From: Salminus brasiliensis
Lineage: Eukaryota; Chordata; Actinopteri; Characiformes; Bryconidae
Direction of reading: 5' to 3'
Assembly (NCBI RefSeq): GCF_030463535.1
Contig: NC_132894.1
Coordinates: 29,098,625 to 29,162,624 of the forward strand
DNA length: 64,000 bases
Part shown: in pieces, positions 1 through 14,720 of the stretch
Numbering within the stretch: position 1 is the first letter of the stretch
Layout of the letters: each line of letters begins with the position of its first letter
Made by a program: the position numbers and the translations under genes
Notes under the pieces: model-generated
Seen by the model: only the letters and a program-made list of their open reading frames with translations
Databases searched by the model: none
Told to the model about the DNA's origin: nothing

Positions 1-1620
1 ATACACTTCCTCATTTTTAACAGCTTTCTACAGTTGATTTGAAATCAATGAAGCTGTAGAGCACTCACATCACATCACATTACAGTCACTTTCTCTGCAA
101 CAAAATGGGGTTTAATTGTGCAGAATGGTGATTTTTGAATGGTAGTGTATCCTGTGCTAGTGTATAGGCCATTCCTCTTTGTCTTCTTTACCAGAAGTTG
201 TGGACAGCTCATGGGACTTTACCATCAAGCCAAAAGTTCAAAACTGAAGGCTCTCCACCATCGTGGTTTGTTTGTATAATTGAGTTGCTGGGAGAGTGCC
301 GGTAAAGGGAGCATTGTGAAAGCTGCTGATGAACCATTCACATTTACTCGCAAAAGACAGGAATGAATCTTGGGAGTCACTAAGGACATGAGACAATGGG
401 GTATGTGTGTATGTGTGTTTAATCATCAGACACTTGAAGAGGAGAGGAGGAGAGACCAGTAACTCCTCTATTAGAGGTATGCATTATATTGCTTGGTAAA
501 AACGTGGGGGTGGCAGTAAAAAGGTGAGGAGAGGTCAAACGTTGTCCATCATATGGCGGTAAGAAAAAAAATGATCTGAACTTGATGGCAAAATCCCAAG
601 TCTCTGCGTAAAAGCAGAGAAAGAAGCATGCGAGACACTCTCTGCTATCAGCAGGCAGACTGAATATTGAACCTTCAAAGAGTCTACAGTTCGTACCTCT
701 AAAAGTTAACCTGCTGCCACACTTGTAAATGAAACTGTAAATTAAATTCCAGTCCATTTGTCTGAGAAGTTTCCTGTTTGTCAATTTCTAGTCCCTTTCC
801 TAGTCCTATTCTACAATTAAGGCCTTCATTCGAAATCCATTTGTCTCCTGATTAAAGTATGGAAGCAGAAACCAGTCCGCAAGCCAGACTTCTGCGTATT
901 GTCATGGAGTATCATGATTTACATTGCTTAACATGGCCAAGAACTGCCCTCTTTGACACGAAGAGGCTTCGTTTGACATGCGAAACAACCAATCATAGCC
1001 CAAAAACCACCAAAAAGCCCACTAAGCGTAACAAGAAATGAGGAATCAAGTTATTTTGATAGCCAATTTACCTGGTAACTATGAACACTGACTTTATTAT
1101 GCTCCACCCACAACTGTATTCTTTCATAGATAATGGAAGAACAAACAATAACAATCGTATTGAGTATGGAGTTCGTTACTCAATTTTAAGAGGAGGAACA
1201 AATCTGAAACCCCTCGTCCTCCCAATGCAACATCCTATAAATTTGCTATACCTTGTGCACATGTTCACAACAAAGTTTTCGCAACACACCAACTACCACC
1301 CAGTAACCCTCTTTAAAGCAGTCATATCTCCCAGTCCTAGCTGCACTTATTAGAGGGGGGGCTGCTGACGTTCCAGCAGAAAGCGAAACTGCAGCTTGCT
1401 TTATCACAAAAGTTTGAGAGCTACAGTGCAACTGTCTACAAAGCTGCAAGGTACAATTTGCATGCTAGCTGCTGGTTAGCTTGCTAATGTTAATGCTAAA
1501 TCCAGGGATCCACTGCATTGTTTTTTACCCCATTCTTAACTACAATATACCCCTTGGTATTTCACATCAGCAGCTCAATCAGAAGCGGCCGGCAGTCGTG
1601 ATGATAGCAGTATTAGAGGG
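1..1620. other. Non-coding, no recognised feature
   Basis: Unique-looking A+T-rich sequence. Reading frames up to 121 residues have no recognisable motif and no splice-consistent continuation. Confidence 0.5.
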
Positions 1621-1880
1621 AAGGTCCCCAGTATGACCCAACCTGGTCAACCTGCTCCACCAATTGTCCAACCAGTATGCCTAGCTTGACAACCAGCAGG
1701 GACAAGTTGGCCCATCAAACTCAAATGATACATACGCTGAACCAGCTGACTCACCAGCATTGGGTATGGCTTCGCCTGGATGACCAGCTTTTCAATCACC
1801 TTGACCATTAAAGACCAGCTAAGATCACCTGAAACCAGCTTCCAGCAAATGTTGGTCTTGAAATGGATTCATCAGCAGGT
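1621..1880. repeat. ACCAGC-rich repeat
   Basis: Loose repetition of accagc, cctggtcaacc and gaccagctt-type words over about 260 bp. Words of this kind are widespread in fish repeats. No clear unit length and no coding potential. Confidence 0.45.
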
Positions 1881-1956
1881 GAGTCCAGTCCAGTTTCAAC
1901 TTTGGTAACGTAATATAGGGTTATATAGGTATAAATAGGCACTGAAACTCGTTATA

Positions 1957-2506
1957 CACAATATGCCCAATTGTTTGTGGACATCCCTTCTAACGAATGC
2001 ATTCAGCTACTTTAAGTTTACCCATTGCTGACACAGATGTGCAAATGCACACACACACAAACAGCCTGCCTATTCCATGTAGAAAAGTATTGCCAATAGA
2101 ATAGGACTCTCTTGAGCAGATAAACATGAACCTATTGGCACCATGCCTAAGGCCAGGCATGGGCTAGAGGGGTATTAACCCCCCAGCATTGAGCTGTGGA
2201 GCAGTGGGACTGTGTTCTCTGGAATGATTGTTGGTGCTCCATCCAATACATTTCGGATAAGGGAGTTGGGGATGTTATGGGGTGGTGATTGATCATCCAA
2301 CATCCTGACCTCACTAATGCTCTTGTCGCTGAATGCAATCATATTCTCACAGCAATGCTCCAAAATCTAGTAGAAAGCCTTCTTCCTTGGGCAGTAGAGA
2401 CAGTTGCTCCAACAAAAGCAGGATAAACTCTTTTTTTAAACTCTGGCCTTGATTTCAGAAGAAACAATAAATCACCAGGTGTCCCAATACTTTTGTCCAT
2501 GTAGTG
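1957..2506. mobile_element. MITE, CACTATATGGACAAAAGT family, full length
   Basis: About 550 bp, non-coding, with imperfect inverted ends: the right end is gtgtcccaatacttttgtcc...tagtg and the left end acacaatatgcccaa...ttgtggac. Internal landmarks (gaatgcattcagcta, ataggactctct, gagctgtggagcag) recur in the copies at 11.9 kb and 49.8 kb. Non-autonomous DNA transposon; its source transposase is not in this window. Confidence 0.7.
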
Positions 2507-2509
2507 AAT

Positions 2510-3355
2510 GTGTGATTCCCTACCTAACAGAGCATTGCTTTGAGTCTGCACAGAACTGCGGACTGCACAGCTGTGTAAAGAAGCGAGGTTATGATTTATG
2601 TATATTACATGAAACTTGCAGACACACTTCTACATCAATTATGCCTGGTAATGATGATGAGGTTGATGATGATGATGATGATGCTTAGCAAATCCACACC
2701 AGGACCCGAATCACAGCGCACATGCGTGCACACACACATAGACCCACTGGAAAAAAATATATTTCATAAGTCTGTTTGTACACCAATCGCACATAGGCTT
2801 ATGCATGCAGTCTAAACAGACATGCCGTCGGGGTGTAATGTATTGTGAAGGGGAAAAACCCAGTGGAGGTTAGATCATTCAGCTGTTCGTTCTCTCCATG
2901 TAGTCTGCGAGCTCTGTGTAGTCTCTGCTGCAGGTCTTGCTGTGGTTAGCATGTGGGTGGAGGGCGCGCAAAGATGATATCATCAAACCACATGGCAGCC
3001 GAGCGCCTTCTGACAATATTTAGCAAGGTTGTAAAGCTAAGAGACCTGGCACCAGAGAATGACCTCAGGGGAGGGCAACAGGCAGGCAAATGACATCACC
3101 ATAATACAGTGCTGTACAAGGTCTAGAGTAGTATTAGCAAAGATCTGTACCAGTCGACCTATCCATGCTCTGGCCACACTAGCATTAATTTTTTTTAGCA
3201 ATCATTGTTAGTAAGTAACCACTGTTAGCTCTTTCATGAAATTAGCTATTGAAATTAGGTGATTACATACGGGTTGGGTAATTGGTGGTCTAATGAATGG
3301 GTGAAAAAAAAATTGCATTAGCATTAGCATGTGTGCTCGAATGTCACTGTGTGTG
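2510..3355. other. Non-coding; short (GAT)n
   Basis: Holds a short gatgatgatgatgatgatg run at 2655-2684 and a CA-rich stretch. Nothing else was recognised. Confidence 0.5.
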
Positions 3356-3359
3356 TTTG

Positions 3360-3573
3360 GTGTGGTGCAACAGATAACACCACTACCTGCCACTGAGCTA
3401 CCACAACATGTGGGAGGCTGGGGTTCAATTCTCGGTCTGGGTGACTATGCTGCGCTACATCAATAAGAGTCCTTGGGCAAGACTCCTAACACTACACTGA
3501 CCCTCCTCTGTAATACGAGTAACCTTGTAAGTCGCTCTGGATAAGAGCGTCAGCTAAATGCCATAAATGTAAA
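3360..3573 (+). mobile_element. tRNA-derived SINE with CGCTCTGGATAAGAGCGTC tail
   Basis: The head has pol III-like boxes (ggttcaattctcggt near 3421-3436 as the B-box region). The body is gtccttgggcaagactccta and the conserved tail gtcgctctggataagagcgt, ending taaatgccataaatgtaaat. This tail is shared between many fish SINEs and L2-type LINEs, which supply the machinery. Confidence 0.75.
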
Positions 3574-3690
3574 TGATCACTAGTGTGTATGTGTGTGTTC
3601 ACTGCACGGATGGATTGAAGGCAGAGGCCAAATTCCATCTGTGTCCGACACAACTTGCGAATATGGTCTTGTCTTGTCTTATTTAAAACC
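3574..3690 (+). mobile_element. Second SINE tail fragment
   Basis: tgttcactgcacggatggat, then gaggccaaattccatctgtg and tccgacacaacttgcgaata. This is a different SINE tail, found in antisense at 61995-62060, placed directly after the preceding SINE. Confidence 0.6.
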
Positions 3691-5065
3691 AGCACCCACA
3701 CAGACTGGATTGCCACCAGTCCGCTTGTTGTTGACATCATCAAAGTGCTGACCTGAAAGAGGCCTGCAGGTCTTTGGGCACCAAATAGGCCCCAACTGGC
3801 CATCTCTGAGGAGTGTTTCCAAGTCAGCAGTAAAATCACCAGAGATTAGAGTTGTGTGTGTGGAGACAGGCCTCGTTAAGAACAACCCCAGGGGTACAAA
3901 TTGAGCTACTTCAGTTCTGGCGAAAAAGGGGCTTGCGTCAGTATTGACATCGCAACTGGATACCATGACCCAGAGTGTTAATACTGGTAATGGTTGCTGA
4001 ATCAGTACAATAAAACACACGTCCATTCAGTCATACACACAAACGCATACTGTAGGTGGTAAAAGACAGAGAACATGAAATTACACGGTCCTGACCTCGG
4101 CCCTGTAATGGCCTATTATCGTCATCACTGCCATCATCATCATTACTGAGTATGATGACTGGTATTAGTTTTCCAGAATTTCGGAAGTGCAAGCCAGTCT
4201 CCCTCTATTCAGAACATGTGGTTCTTGAGCAAGCGCACAAACCGCAGCAGGACCAGCTGGGCTCACGGCCCGCTAATAGGAACAAACCGGCAGGGCCGCA
4301 GAGCCCAAAGCATTATTAAAATGAATGAAAGAAGGAACCGGCCCCAGTTGAATCACATCTTTGCCAGTAATGCTCTGTAAACATCTACATACGGTACCAG
4401 CCGATTGCTTGGATGCATATTCGGACAGGACTAAATTAGCTAACAGAAGAAACTATACCTGGTCAGCCCTTCTTCCTTCTCTGGTCAGCCTAGTGTTAGC
4501 TTTTATCTTTTATCCGCTCTGTCTGGAAGGCAACGCAGTTCCTCTGACCTTGACACAGTCCCTCATCCTCCCTGCACGTATACTCGCTCGGACACCCTAC
4601 CCCCTTCTCTGGTCAGCTTATCATTACCTTTTAGCATTGCTTCCATATTGTCCTGAAGTAGGCACTTGTTGTACCCTCGAAAGGCTTTGCTAGGGGGCTG
4701 GGTGGATGTACATTTTGGGGAGTAAATAACATGAGAAAAGTTACAAATTGGATGTGAAATGTTGTAAGATTTTGAAGAAGGAGACAATAGTGTTTGGGAT
4801 TCATGATTTGTCACTTCTATGTACCGAACACTATGCCAAGACAAATACAGCTTAATAGGCATTTATAGAGACTTCTGTGAATTAGAAGGTAATTCGGCCG
4901 GTAATTTTCTCAGAGGAGGAGAGAGAGAAACACAGATATGGCTGATCTGGACGAAAATAAAAATGCGGAGGAGCCCCTGTGAAAGAGAATTACCCCAGGA
5001 CACCATGGTAAATATACATATATCCACATTTTATAATAACAGCAAAAACATTAAAATTAAATGAA
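3690..5065. other. Non-coding, no recognised feature
   Basis: The reading frames here (up to 115 residues) overlap in several phases and show no family motif. No repeat was recognised. Confidence 0.45.
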
Positions 5066-5067
5066 AC

Positions 5068-5255
5068 TAGTGAATCCAAGTGGCTCAGCTGTCTATTGTG
5101 TTGCCTCTATGACCAGGGGGTTACAATGTTCCTTTGCCATTAGCGGCCGTAGTCTGAGAAAGCACAATTAGCCAAATGCCAAGCCATGTCACTTTGCCAT
5201 CAGCGACCAGAGTCAGAGAGAGCACAATTAGTGTGCTTTTAAAAAGAAAAAACCT
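5068..5255 (+). mobile_element. SINE, gagagcacaattrgcc family, degenerate
   Basis: caagtggctcagctgtctat, then accagggggttacaatgttc and two tandem versions of the catcagcgaccagagtcaga / gagagcacaatta segment. This is the same family as the copies at 19.7, 40.2 and 43.8 kb. The internal segment is duplicated here. Confidence 0.6.
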
Positions 5256-5539
5256 ACGAAATAACGCACATGAACGCATCAAATTCAGACATATTAGTCT
5301 ACTGCTGGCATCGTAGTAGGGAAAAAATTACGACAGCTGCAGTGTTTATGTATCTAATTTTTTTTACCATTTTGTTTGTTGGTGGATTGATTGGAGCCCA
5401 TTTTGACGAGGGCTTCTCTTTCAGAATTACAAACTGGTGTTTTCATACATTTGAAGGGTAATTCGTGCTTCTATGCAACCTTACAGCAACACATATAGAC
5501 ACTCACATACACACTAACTCTCTCTCCCTGTCCTCGCTC

Positions 5540-6060
5540 ACCTCTCTAGCATCCGCACTGTGGGGTGGGCTTCCTGCAATTATCCTTGATAATATCTGAA
5601 GACTCTTCTGAAACAAGACACAAGCATAACCTCTCACCCGAATTCCACCAATCATGGAAATGACTAACATTGCAAATGAGAGGGAATGCCCAGCGAGCGC
5701 AGGCTCTCCTCAAGCAGTTTCTGATTGTAGCCATGGCAAACAAAAGTGCAATTTCGCTGTCATGTTTGGCCACATATAGATGAGGTCAGCCATTAGCGCT
5801 GAGAGTGGGTTTTGATGCTGGCCTGCGGAGGAGTGCAGCTTCTGCAGATAATGGATGTCAGTGTGGCAGAGGTTTCGGTTCATAAAGAGGTCACCATATA
5901 CCCTGTGTTCATCTCACACTCGTTCATATAGATTCCGTGGTTTCTGTCCTAGCTTCATTTATGCCTCAGCCAGAAAGAAAGGCTGCGTGAAGCTGTCAAA
6001 CACTGTTCTCCTCAGCGTCTTCCAAGGAAATTTAATTAACTCTTAAAGCTGATGGCACAC
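5540..6060. other. Unique island, possible conserved non-coding element
   Basis: Balanced composition, no microsatellite, no repeat copy in the window, and homeobox- or GATA-type words (gataatatc, cattagcg, gcaaatgag). I see no reading frame with coding character. This is a suspicion based on texture only. Confidence 0.2.
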
Positions 6061-6474
6061 AATTGGTCCTGTCTCTGCATGTGACCTCATGCTTAACTTT
6101 AAAGAAAGGCATTTCCGAATCAAGGTCAAAGATGCCAAGCTACACAGAGACATGCTGGGCAATGTGTCAGACGTAGCTCTGGCTTTTGTTTCGGAGTCAC
6201 ACTGACACTGTCCTGGTGTTTTCTACGAAAGCAGAGTGTGATCCATCTCTGAAATAATGGAAGTGTCATTTTGTGGCTGTGTAATTCAGCATAGTAGTGG
6301 GTAGGCATTTTAAGTGCAGTTTATCAGGGCTATTTCCTGATCTGGCCGACTAATCGGTCATAGCATTCTATAGAATAACTGCGGTCCCAAGAACTGGGCA
6401 TATGGTTCTAAATATATATATACACATTCATTTCTATGTATCTTCACATTTCCAGATTTCACATTTTGACATAA

Positions 6475-6600
6475 CCTGAATCTGACAGTTGTTTGTTACA
6501 TTGCTTCAACATTCCATGACGAATGGACCAATAGAAATGCTCCAGAATGACTTGGAATAAAATCTATTTACACAGACTTCCATTGGAAGTTGAGAAGGAT
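6475..6600 (-). repeat. Dispersed repeat F, antisense copy
   Basis: catgacgaatggaccaatag / aaatgctccagaatgac is the reverse complement of the family's core at 11766-11800. Confidence 0.5.
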
Positions 6601-6683
6601 TTTTCCTTCTCCTGTAAAGTTACCATTTTGGAGATGCAAAGTTTGAGGGTATGACAACATGCACAGTCATGAAGCATCCCATG

Positions 6684-6915
6684 TTTTGAGGCATTGGTGG
6701 CTCAGTGGTTAGAGCTTTAGGTTATTGATCACAGTGTTGTGGGTTTGATACCTGTGTTTGCTGAGCTGCTACTGTTGGGCCCTTAAGGAAGGCCCTTAAC
6801 CCCCTCTGTTCCAAGGGAACTGCAGTATGGCAGACCCTGCACTCTGAACCTGGTTTTCCATGTTGGAATATGCCAGGTACTATACTGTACAAGATGACAA
6901 TAAAAAGCACATATG
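6684..6915 (+). mobile_element. tRNA-derived SINE, V-SINE-like
   Basis: The head tggctcagtggttagagctt is an A-box-like segment and gggtttgatacctgt a B-box-like segment. The core gggcccttaaggaaggccct follows, then ccaggtactatactgtacaa and a tail with agatgacaataaaaag. It ends just before the (TA)n run that hosts the intact Tc1 copy 1. Confidence 0.75.
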
Positions 6916-6941
6916 TGACAATATGTCAAATATATTGATCA

Positions 6942-6944
<3 letters not shown>

Positions 6945-7003
<59 letters not shown>
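6945..7003. repeat. (TA)n microsatellite, about 58 bp
   Basis: Uninterrupted TA repeat ending exactly at the insertion point of the intact Tc1 copy 1. Confidence 0.95.
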
Positions 7004-8598
<1,595 letters not shown>

Positions 8599-8600
8599 TA

Positions 8601-9300
8601 TGTACATATACTGTATTTTTAACACATGCCAAATTCTTCATGTGTATGTGCATGTATGTATATATCAGATTTATGTATAGGACATGTACAGCACTGTGCA
8701 AAAGCTCATAACAGCATTGTCTCATGAGGCCTGATTCGCATATCTACAAACGACTACAAAGCCCATTTGAGTGAGTAACCTGAGGTTTCCTATAATTCAC
8801 CATGTTTTTCTACACATCGGTCAGTCAGGCTGACTTCACTGCTGGAGTTGGCGTATTATGTAGAGGTATTATGGTTTGGGTTATGGCCTCAACCACCACA
8901 CAGGCTGCAACTCTAATGAATTCCATTAATTCTACCAACTCCTACACCCACTCTCAGTCTCCATACACATACATGCTGCGTGGTGAGGGGGAAATATACG
9001 GTGTTAATATATTCTCAACTGCTGCCCAATATATTTTTATGTGCTGCAATATATTTCACCAATTAGGCTGTTGCCTGACTGGGACACACAAATAGTCCAG
9101 GTCACACAGAGCACATACAAGCCTGGGCATAAACCTTGAGCTGTCCCTGAATTCTTAGTTAAGGGGGATCAACATTACACAGCTATGGACTGTAATGTGG
9201 CAAGACAGCATGCAAGAGAGGAAGGCAGCGAGAGACAGAGAGAGAGCTCCAACTGAGCCCAAGCGAGGTCTTTCGTCAGATCCCATTACGTTCTTGTATA
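8601..9300. other. Spacer between inverted Tc1 copies, left part
   Basis: Unique non-coding sequence between the intact Tc1 copy 1 and the deleted Tc1-like element. No gene seen. Confidence 0.5.
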
Positions 9301-9800
9301 TACACAGATCAGCCATAAAATTAGTACCACCTACATAATATTGAGTAGGTCCACCTTGTGCCACCACAACGGATCTGACCATTTGAGGCATGGACTTAAC
9401 AAGACCTCTGAAAGCATCCTGAGGTATCTGGCGCCAAGATGTTAGTAGCAGATCCTTTCAGTTTTGGAAGTTCTGAAGGGGGCCTTAATGAGCCTTAAGT
9501 GCCCATGACGCTGTCACTGGTTCACCAGTTGTCCTTTCTTGGACCACCTTTGTTAGGTACTGACCACTGCATACTAGGAACACTCCACAAGACCTGCCTG
9601 ATGTTTTAGAGATGTCTGACCCTCCAGTCATCTAACCATCACTTTTTGGCTTAGGTTCTTATGCATGCCTATTTCCCTGCTTTTAACACATCACCTTGCT
9701 GCTTAGTATATCCATCCCTTCACAGATGCCACTGTAGAAGATAACCAATGTTTTTCACTTTACCTGCGAGTGGTGCTTATATTGTGGCTGATCGGTGTAT
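9301..9800 (-). mobile_element. Deleted Tc1-like element, ends CACCGATCAGCCATAA type
   Basis: Left end acagatcagccataaaatta and right end ...ttgtggctgatcggtgta are inverted repeats of each other. Just inside the left end, the minus strand 9391-9320 reads MPQMVRSVVVAQGGPTQYY, the C-terminal tail typical of Tc1-like transposases. The rest of the coding region is missing, so this is a non-autonomous, shortened copy. Confidence 0.7.
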
Positions 9801-9825
9801 GTAATTTTTGTTTTCATAAGGTAAC

Positions 9826-9915
9826 CATAAGTCATTTCTATTGGTCCATTAATCATGACATTTTAACACAATGTAAAGAACAGCTGCCAGATTCACATGA
9901 CTTACACATTTATAT
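9826..9915. repeat. Dispersed repeat F, copy
   Basis: Contains catttctattggtccattaa, tcatgacattttaacacaat and gtaaagaacagctgccagat. Matching copies lie at 6475-6600 (antisense), 11690-11860, 18545-18690 and 57995-58075. Confidence 0.6.
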
Positions 9916-10034
9916 GCACAATTCCGTGGACCAGTGACAATATGTGTCATACATACATTATATATATGTACCATAATCAATATTTACTACATAAATGCAC
10001 ATCGATGTCGAAATCAGAAGCATATATATATATA

Positions 10035-11629
<1,595 letters not shown>

Positions 11630-11689
11630 TATATATTGCAAACATATGTGCAAGTATCATCTATTGGATATCACGCAGAATTGCAACTT

Positions 11690-11860
11690 TACAGTAGAAG
11701 TCAATGTAAAAAGATTTTATACCTTTATTTTATTTATATTTATATATTTATTTTATTATTACGTCATTTTGGAGCATTTCTATTGGTCCATTCATCATGC
11801 CATTATGAAACAATATTAACAACATCTGCCAGATTTACATTATGTCAAAAAGTTTAAATA
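11690..11860. repeat. Dispersed repeat F, longest copy
   Basis: gaagtcaatgtaaaaagatt, then catttctattggtccattca and aacatctgccagatttacat / tatgtcaaaaagtttaaata. It starts about 60 bp after the intact Tc1 copy 2. No inverted ends were recognised, so its class is unknown. Confidence 0.6.
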
Positions 11861-11873
11861 TTTTTGCTTGTTG

Positions 11874-12279
11874 CACTACGTGACCCCCCCCCTCTTCTAA
11901 TGAATGCATTCAGCTATTTTAAGTTGCACCCATTGCTGACACAGATGTGCAAATGCACACACACAGCTTGCCTATTCCCTGTAGAGAAGCACTGCCAGCA
12001 GAACAGGACTCTCTAGAGCAGATAAAAGTGAACCTATTGCCATCAAGCCTAATGCCATGCATGGGCAAGAGAGGTATAAGGCTCACTAGCATGGCGTTGT
12101 GGAGCAGTGGAACTGTGCTCACTGGAATGATGGTACTCCATCCTATACATTTTGGGGTGAGTTGCGAATCCTCAGGGCAGTGCTTCTAAATCTAGTAGAG
12201 ATAAACTCTTCTCAACACCCTTGATTTCGGAAGAAACAATGAATGAGCAGGTGTCCAAATACTTTTGTCCATATAGTGT
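11874..12279. mobile_element. MITE, CACTATATGGACAAAAGT family, shortened
   Basis: Same family and orientation as 1957-2506. It begins gcactacgtgacccc and ends ttgtccatatagtg, with an internal deletion of about 140 bp relative to the longer copy. It lies 245 bp past the right end of the intact Tc1 copy 2. Confidence 0.7.
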
Positions 12280-12638
12280 ATGTACGTGCATGTATGTGCA
12301 CACATGCAATGGTTGTATGATGCATAGCATATACTGTAAAATATTACGCATATATTTACCAAATGAGCTATATATGTTTGAATATATTGATATATGGTCC
12401 CATATTTAAAAATGGCCTGTTGTAAATAAGTTGGCATATGTGTCACCTATATTTTAATATGTGACAAATATATTCAAAATACAGGAATTTCATGTGAAAT
12501 ATTACAGAAGCATGACAGAATCATGTACCTAAAAACCTGGTTACAGATTTGGCCCAGCCCACCCCTTTCCATCATATGTTCTAATATGTACAATATGTCA
12601 TATATATAAAATTCATATACTGCCATATATCACATTTG

Positions 12639-12651
12639 CATATATATACAG

Positions 12652-12689
<38 letters not shown>

Positions 12690-12690
12690 T
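12639..12690. repeat. (TA)n then (GA)n microsatellite
   Basis: catatatatacagtatatat, more TA, then gagagagagagagagagag. Confidence 0.9.
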
Positions 12691-13374
12691 TTTACAGTTC
12701 TGCAAATTGACCCAAAAAACTAGGAGAAAAGCTGAACCTTAATTGCACAAAACCTTTAACACACCAAATACATAGAACCTTTTCATTTGTCATGAGGCCA
12801 CGTGGAGCCATGTTTCTCAGTAACATCCAGTCTAGTCCAGCCCGCAGGGCAATGAGGCCTATCCAACCTCTGTTGTAACAGACATGACCAGCCTGAGCTT
12901 TTCTGTCCTTGTGCTGATTTCCTCCGCATTGTGCTCTAGATGAGCTAAATTACTTTGAATGAGTGATGCCAGTTTTCCTTCTCTAGTGTATTAAACCGTT
13001 ATTCCATACAGTCACTTGTTAGAGCGCCGCTCACTTTCCTCTTACTTCTATTACGACGTGCTTGAGTTTATCACAGCATTTCCTCTGTGGTCGTGTTCCT
13101 GTTGGTGGGCCATTTTAGCTTAACTGCTGAGGGATTTTCCCTCCTGGCAGGCGTACGTAAACACAGGCACTATTTGATGAATAGTGGTGAGAAGGACAAA
13201 GGTCATATCACTATTCTCGTGACTGTGGTCATGCATGACCACTTCTGTACTGTACTACACTGTAACACAGGCACACAAAGACTGACACGCCACACAGCAA
13301 GGATGGCCTGGCTGCCTGCTTTAGTAGCTAGTCATAAGAAATATCTTACCTGCTTGGCAAGAAAAAGAACTTAG
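12691..13374. other. Non-coding, no recognised feature
   Basis: Frames are short and unrecognised; no repeat was identified. Confidence 0.45.
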
Positions 13375-13480
13375 CATCAACTCTGAACCGCGGCTGCCGA
13401 TGGCTTGCAGCATGACCGGGATTCGAGCCAGTGATCCTCTAGTGCATTAGTGCGCTAGACTACCCGGGGCCCTGTAACTA
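13375..13480 (-). mobile_element. tRNA-like SINE head, antisense
   Basis: gatggcttgcagcatgaccg then ggattcgagccagtgatcct and gcgctagactacccggg, read in antisense, give a tRNA-like 5' SINE head of the family found at 19680. Only about 100 bp. Confidence 0.6.
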
Positions 13481-14569
13481 CTGTTTGTTGCACTGTCCCA
13501 GCAGTGGGGTGTAGGGGTTGCAGCATCACATTGTTAGGGATGCAGTTTAGACGTTAAGAGCTTATTGGTTTGTAAGTCCTGCTGGACTAATCTGTATAAA
13601 TATAAATAAACTGTTACAAATCTGATGACGTTCAATGGAGATGAGGCATGACTTCTGCAGGGCACTGTATATCCATCACAGCAAGAAGAAAGCCTGTTTT
13701 ATTCTCAGAAATAAAGAGAGGCAGTTTTCATACTGAAAGAGCTCTACAAACTGCTGACTATAGCTCAGACGTAGTGACTTAGATGAAGTATACTGAAGAT
13801 CTAAAGGCAGAATGATTAACTAGTCTGATTCCTATCATAGCTAATGCCAACACGCTTACATCAACACTCCGGTTACCAGGATGGTGCGACCGGGGCGTGT
13901 GAAGTGGGAGCAACACCAAAAGCCCCCAGAACAATAGGCTTCCTGTTCCTGTCCCAGCAGCATCTCCTCTCATGCCCTGAAGGAAGGCAGTAAAGCGAGC
14001 GAGGGAGGAAAGGGGGTCACACTCGACAGATCAGACTATCCGGTCTTGGGTGACATCACTTCTGGTTTTTCGGGATGGGTGCAGGTGGCAATGGGCCAGA
14101 AAGAGGGAGGGGTCCTGAATGAGAAGGTGTGCGGTAAACTGCATTACGTCAAAAAAACACCAAATCTCGCCAGTTCACACACTTGAGAATAGACTTGTGT
14201 CCAGTAATGGTGATGTGTGAGTTGACTCACGACTATTGCTTTCCTGTCAGGCAGAGTTGGGCTGACCGGGTCAAAGAGGCACAGGAAGATTTCTAAAGTT
14301 GCTGATTGTAACAGGTGGAGGTCTCTTTTTCAGGGCTTATCAAGAAGCTGACCAGGGGAGACCTATTCAGAAAAATCGTCTCGCAAGATTGCCCCAATTC
14401 AAATCAGGTTTTTTAACCCTTTCGAAAATGAGAAAATGTATTATTTAGAAAACAATAAAACTCTTAGAATCACTGATGTCCCCCCCTGCCTATACTCCTA
14501 CCACCAGTCAGTTTCTACATAGGGCTCCAGTTCCAGAAGAAACTACCACAGGTCATGTCAGCAATCACT

Positions 14570-14720
14570 TAAAGGTACCATAGAATGCATTTATTGTGTA
14601 TTTTAAGGTGTTCTTATGTGTGTCTTTTTTGTGGTGAATTTCTATGGAAATTTATCATGAATTTACAAGCCTTTTATTATTACAACCCTGTTATTTTGCC
14701 TCAGAAGGAAACATAGGGTG
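14570..14720 (-). repeat. Dispersed repeat H, antisense
   Basis: attacaaccctgttattttg / cctcagaaggaaac is the reverse complement of gaggcaaaataacagggttg at 63270-63290 and is close to the copy at 41095-41160. Confidence 0.5.
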
